Source: Sipunculus nudus
Lineage: Eukaryota; Annelida; Sipuncula; Golfingiida; Sipunculidae
DNA: 64,000 bases
Assembly: GCA_026874595.1 (NCBI GenBank)
Contig: JAPPUL010000084.1
Coordinates: forward strand, 124,001 to 188,000
Reading direction: 5' to 3'
Below the pieces are notes generated by a model. That model did no database searches. It was not told the origin of the DNA and was given only the letters and a program-made list of their open reading frames with translations. The position numbers were made by a program, and so were the translations under genes. Shown piece by piece: positions 61,827-64,000 of this stretch. The first letter of the stretch is position 1. Every line of letters begins with the position of its first letter.

Positions 61827-62942
61827 TTACTTGAATGTTAACAATTTGTTTCTATAATATTCATATTGTTTTTTACGAGCCTCAAGCTCCGTCTCAAGTT
61901 CCGTCTCAAGCTCTGTAAAACTATCTAATATCCGTACAATCTCCTCCTGTATCTTAAGAGGCGGAACGGGAACTGGTATATTAATCATTTTAGCTTTAGT
62001 GAGTTTTGCACGCTCTCCACCCGATAAAAACGGACGAAAGTTTTTATTTCTAAGATAATGAAATAAAAACCTATTATTTAAGTTGTCCTTTGCTTTAATA
62101 ACATGAACATGATTATTTGCCCAGAATTTCCCCCTTGTATATTGAACAGAATAATTATCTAAACTTGCAGAACCATCTTCAGCAATTAACACATAATTAC
62201 CCTCATGGGTATAATCCTCAACATAATCTTGTATATTATTAGCACCATAATATGGAATTTTCCCTACAATTCTTAGACTAGATTTTACAGGTTTTCTTTT
62301 GTTGTTAGCAATTACACAAGTTCTTTCTATAGGCTTATACTCCACCTCACTCGGGCTTTCCACGTTTTCTGAAAACGACAAAAGTGTGTTTCTATAATAT
62401 TCATATTGTTTTTTACGAGCCTCAAGTTCCGTCTCAAGCTCCGTCTCAAGCTCTGTAAAATTATCTAATATCCGTACAATCTCCTCCTGTATCTTAAGAG
62501 GCGGAATAGGGATTTTTATTGTAGACATTACATTACTCATAAGTTTCGGGTTTCCCATTCCGCTACTCACATAGTTTTTTGAAGATATACTTAAAACATA
62601 GTATAAAAACTTAAGATTAATTTTTTCGGGTAAATTATTACTTATTAACCCACAAACATTTGTAATGCTAAATTTTTCTCTGTCATGATAGAAAACTGAC
62701 CCAGCATTGGCTCCATCAGTTGTCCATGTTATGTATGTTCCGTCAAAGTCGTACGTGTTTATTTTCCCAAAAATCCCTTTATTTGCAGTTTGGGAAGAAT
62801 AAACAGGATAATCTCCTGCATTATCTCGCAAATAATCTTTCGACATCACTCGCCCTCTTGAAAGCGTACATGTTTTACTAAGACTTATATACTCAACCCC
62901 GCTCGGACAGTACTTTGCTAGTAAATCGTCTATCTTACTCAT
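61827..62942 (-). CDS. hsdS: Type I restriction specificity subunit (EcoR124I-like)
   Basis: A 371-residue HsdS with two target recognition domains, each followed by a conserved helical region. Domain 1 starts DDLLAKYCPSGVEYISLSKT; domain 2 starts near EYKPIERTCVIANNKRK. Each conserved region ends with FTELETELETELEARKKQ, then YEYYRN. This corresponds to the EcoR124I-family spacer region whose short repeated units (TAEL there, TELE here, three copies) set the distance between the two half-sites. Both TRDs are AT-rich and look intact. It overlaps hsdM by 4 bp (ATGA). Confidence 0.95.
   Translation of the reverse strand: MSKIDDLLAKYCPSGVEYISLSKTCTLSRGRVMSKDYLRDNAGDYPVYSSQTANKGIFGKINTYDFDGTYITWTTDGANAGSVFYHDREKFSITNVCGLISNNLPEKINLKFLYYVLSISSKNYVSSGMGNPKLMSNVMSTIKIPIPPLKIQEEIVRILDNFTELETELETELEARKKQYEYYRNTLLSFSENVESPSEVEYKPIERTCVIANNKRKPVKSSLRIVGKIPYYGANNIQDYVEDYTHEGNYVLIAEDGSASLDNYSVQYTRGKFWANNHVHVIKAKDNLNNRFLFHYLRNKNFRPFLSGGERAKLTKAKMINIPVPVPPLKIQEEIVRILDSFTELETELETELEARKKQYEYYRNKLLTFK
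61848..61966 (-). repeat. hsdS conserved-region repeat, C-terminal copy (119 bp)
   Basis: Pairs with 62,388-62,506: 119 bp with three differences. It encodes the helical spacer with three TELE units. Two such near-identical repeats bordering a recognition domain are natural recombination sites for swapping specificity. Confidence 0.9.
62388..62506 (-). repeat. hsdS conserved-region repeat, central copy (119 bp)
   Basis: The central copy of the repeat described at 61,848-61,966, exactly 540 bp apart. It separates target recognition domain 1 from domain 2. Confidence 0.9.
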
Positions 62943-64000
62943 TTTTCCCCCTCTAAATCCGCCACTATCGCATCTATTTCACGACGAAGCTTATTTTGCC
63001 GCTCTACACAACTCTTAATCGAAGCGTTCAACTCTTTAATGTCTATCTTCTCTCGTTTGTCCTCAGGAACAACATATCCTCCTACACTAAGATTATAATC
63101 CTTTTCCTTTAACTCTTCATGGTTTACAACACAAGAAAAATACTTTATATCAGCTCTCTTTGTATAACATTCCAAAATCTTTTTAGCGTTACTTTCACTT
63201 AACTTATTCTTTGCATCTCCCCGAACAAATTCATTTGTTGCGTCAATGAACAATACTTGACTATCTACTTTATTCTTTTTTAGCACCAATATACATGTTG
63301 CTATCGATGTGCCAAAAAATAAATCGCCTGGCAATTGTATAACCGCATCTACATAGTTATTATCTACCAAATACTTCCTAATCTTTTGTTCCGCTCCACT
63401 ACGATACATTACCCCAGGAAAACATACAATAGCAGCTGTCCCGCTCGTTGCAAGCCACGAAAGACAATGCAGCACAAAAGCTAAATCTGCCTTTGATTTC
63501 GGAGCAAGTACTCCAGCAGGCGTAAACCGCTCGTCATTTATAAGAAGTGGATTACTCTTCCCTTCCCATGCTATCGAATAAGGAGGATTTGATACTATTG
63601 CTTCAAAAGGTTCGTCATCCCAATGTTTTGGATCGGTTAACGTATTGCCATGTGCTATGTCAAACTGATCGTAATTGATATCATGTAAAAACATATTAAT
63701 TCGGCAAAGGTTATATGTTGTAATATTACTCTCTTGTCCAAAAAAACCTTTCCGTACATTTTCTTTCCCCAAAACCTTGGCAAACTTAAGTAAAAGTGAA
63801 CCCGAACCACAAGCAGGATCGTATACCTTATTCACCTCTTTCTTCCCAACAACCGTAATTTGTGCAAGCAGTTGCGAAACCTCCTGCGGTGTAAAGAACT
63901 CACCTCCTTTCTTCCCGGCATAAGCTGCATACATTCCTATCAAATATTCATAAGCATCACCAAAAAGATCAATTGAGTTGTTGGCATAGCTTCCAAGTTT
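62939..64000 (-). CDS. hsdM: Type I restriction methyltransferase M subunit (5' end outside window)
   Basis: The C-terminal 353 residues of HsdM; the frame is open to base 64,000 (K-L-G-S-Y-A-N-N-S-I-D-L-F-G-D-A-Y-E-Y). Motifs are GKKGGEFFTPQEVSQLL, the SAM-binding VYDPACGSGSLLLKFAKVLG and the catalytic AIVSNPPYSIAWEGKSN (N-P-P-Y, gamma-class N6-adenine methylation). It also has GTSIATCILVLKKNK and the C-terminal helical part that binds HsdS. It methylates host sites and joins HsdR for restriction. About one third of the protein lies beyond the window. Confidence 0.95.
   Translation of the reverse strand, partial: KLGSYANNSIDLFGDAYEYLIGMYAAYAGKKGGEFFTPQEVSQLLAQITVVGKKEVNKVYDPACGSGSLLLKFAKVLGKENVRKGFFGQESNITTYNLCRINMFLHDINYDQFDIAHGNTLTDPKHWDDEPFEAIVSNPPYSIAWEGKSNPLLINDERFTPAGVLAPKSKADLAFVLHCLSWLATSGTAAIVCFPGVMYRSGAEQKIRKYLVDNNYVDAVIQLPGDLFFGTSIATCILVLKKNKVDSQVLFIDATNEFVRGDAKNKLSESNAKKILECYTKRADIKYFSCVVNHEELKEKDYNLSVGGYVVPEDKREKIDIKELNASIKSCVERQNKLRREIDAIVADLEGEK

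Noticed and set aside
1-64000. CRISPR array
   Set aside because: No regularly spaced repeats of 20-40 bp with unique spacers were seen; the repeats present are the TPR units, the hsdS repeats and a short 12-bp tandem.

Overview
The window is a composite of three blocks with different base composition. Block A (1 to about 9,770) is AT-rich. It carries a spirochaete-type flagellar set: flgF/flgG rod genes, a rod-binding protein, and a FlaB-like flagellin with the SEKMRSQIRGL core. It also holds purE, a thioredoxin-like gene, a decaying arsenic/DsrE cluster, a TPR protein and an SDR oxidoreductase. Block C (about 48,830 to 64,000) is also AT-rich. It carries the lower (4-oxalocrotonate) branch of a catechol meta-cleavage pathway, the remains of a type II-like restriction-modification locus, and a type I (EcoR124I-like) system. 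Only block A gives real taxonomic evidence, and that evidence is spirochaete-like. Several genes in A and C are broken (VOC protein, ACR3 pump, GntR regulator, hydroxymuconic semialdehyde dehydrogenase, restriction gene, methyltransferase remnant), which suggests genome decay, low-coverage sequence errors, or both.

Block B (about 9,770 to 48,830) is GC-richer, and every gene in it lies on the minus strand. Read in the direction of transcription it has three modules. (1) A contractile-phage tail/baseplate operon runs from 48,829 down to 33,056 and ends at a strong hairpin terminator at 32,996-33,030. Its first gene, a late-control-D/gp27-like hub protein, is cut at the block boundary. No capsid, portal, terminase or integrase gene is visible. 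(2) A four-gene, translationally coupled operon (32,810 to 30,225) encodes an amidoligase, a 113-residue unknown protein, a class II glutamine amidotransferase and a gamma-glutamylcyclotransferase-like protein. This looks like a peptide- or metabolite-tagging system. (3) A 12-gene operon (30,062 to 10,012) is built around a type III restriction-modification pair. It contains an HTH protein, a PLD/SNF2-type helicase, a DUF4391 protein, Mod, Res, an SMC-like ATPase resembling RloC, SbcD, SbcC, a DUF2779 nuclease, a small protein, an ADP-ribosylglycohydrolase and a methyltransferase. A promoter sits between two 17-bp inverted arms just upstream of it.

The most interesting candidates are the extended type III RM/SbcCD/RloC-like operon with its symmetric operator, and the compact amidoligase operon next to the tail genes. 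The abrupt ends of block B, one of which truncates a gene, mean that a mis-assembled (chimeric) contig must be excluded before any claim that these systems live in a spirochaete.
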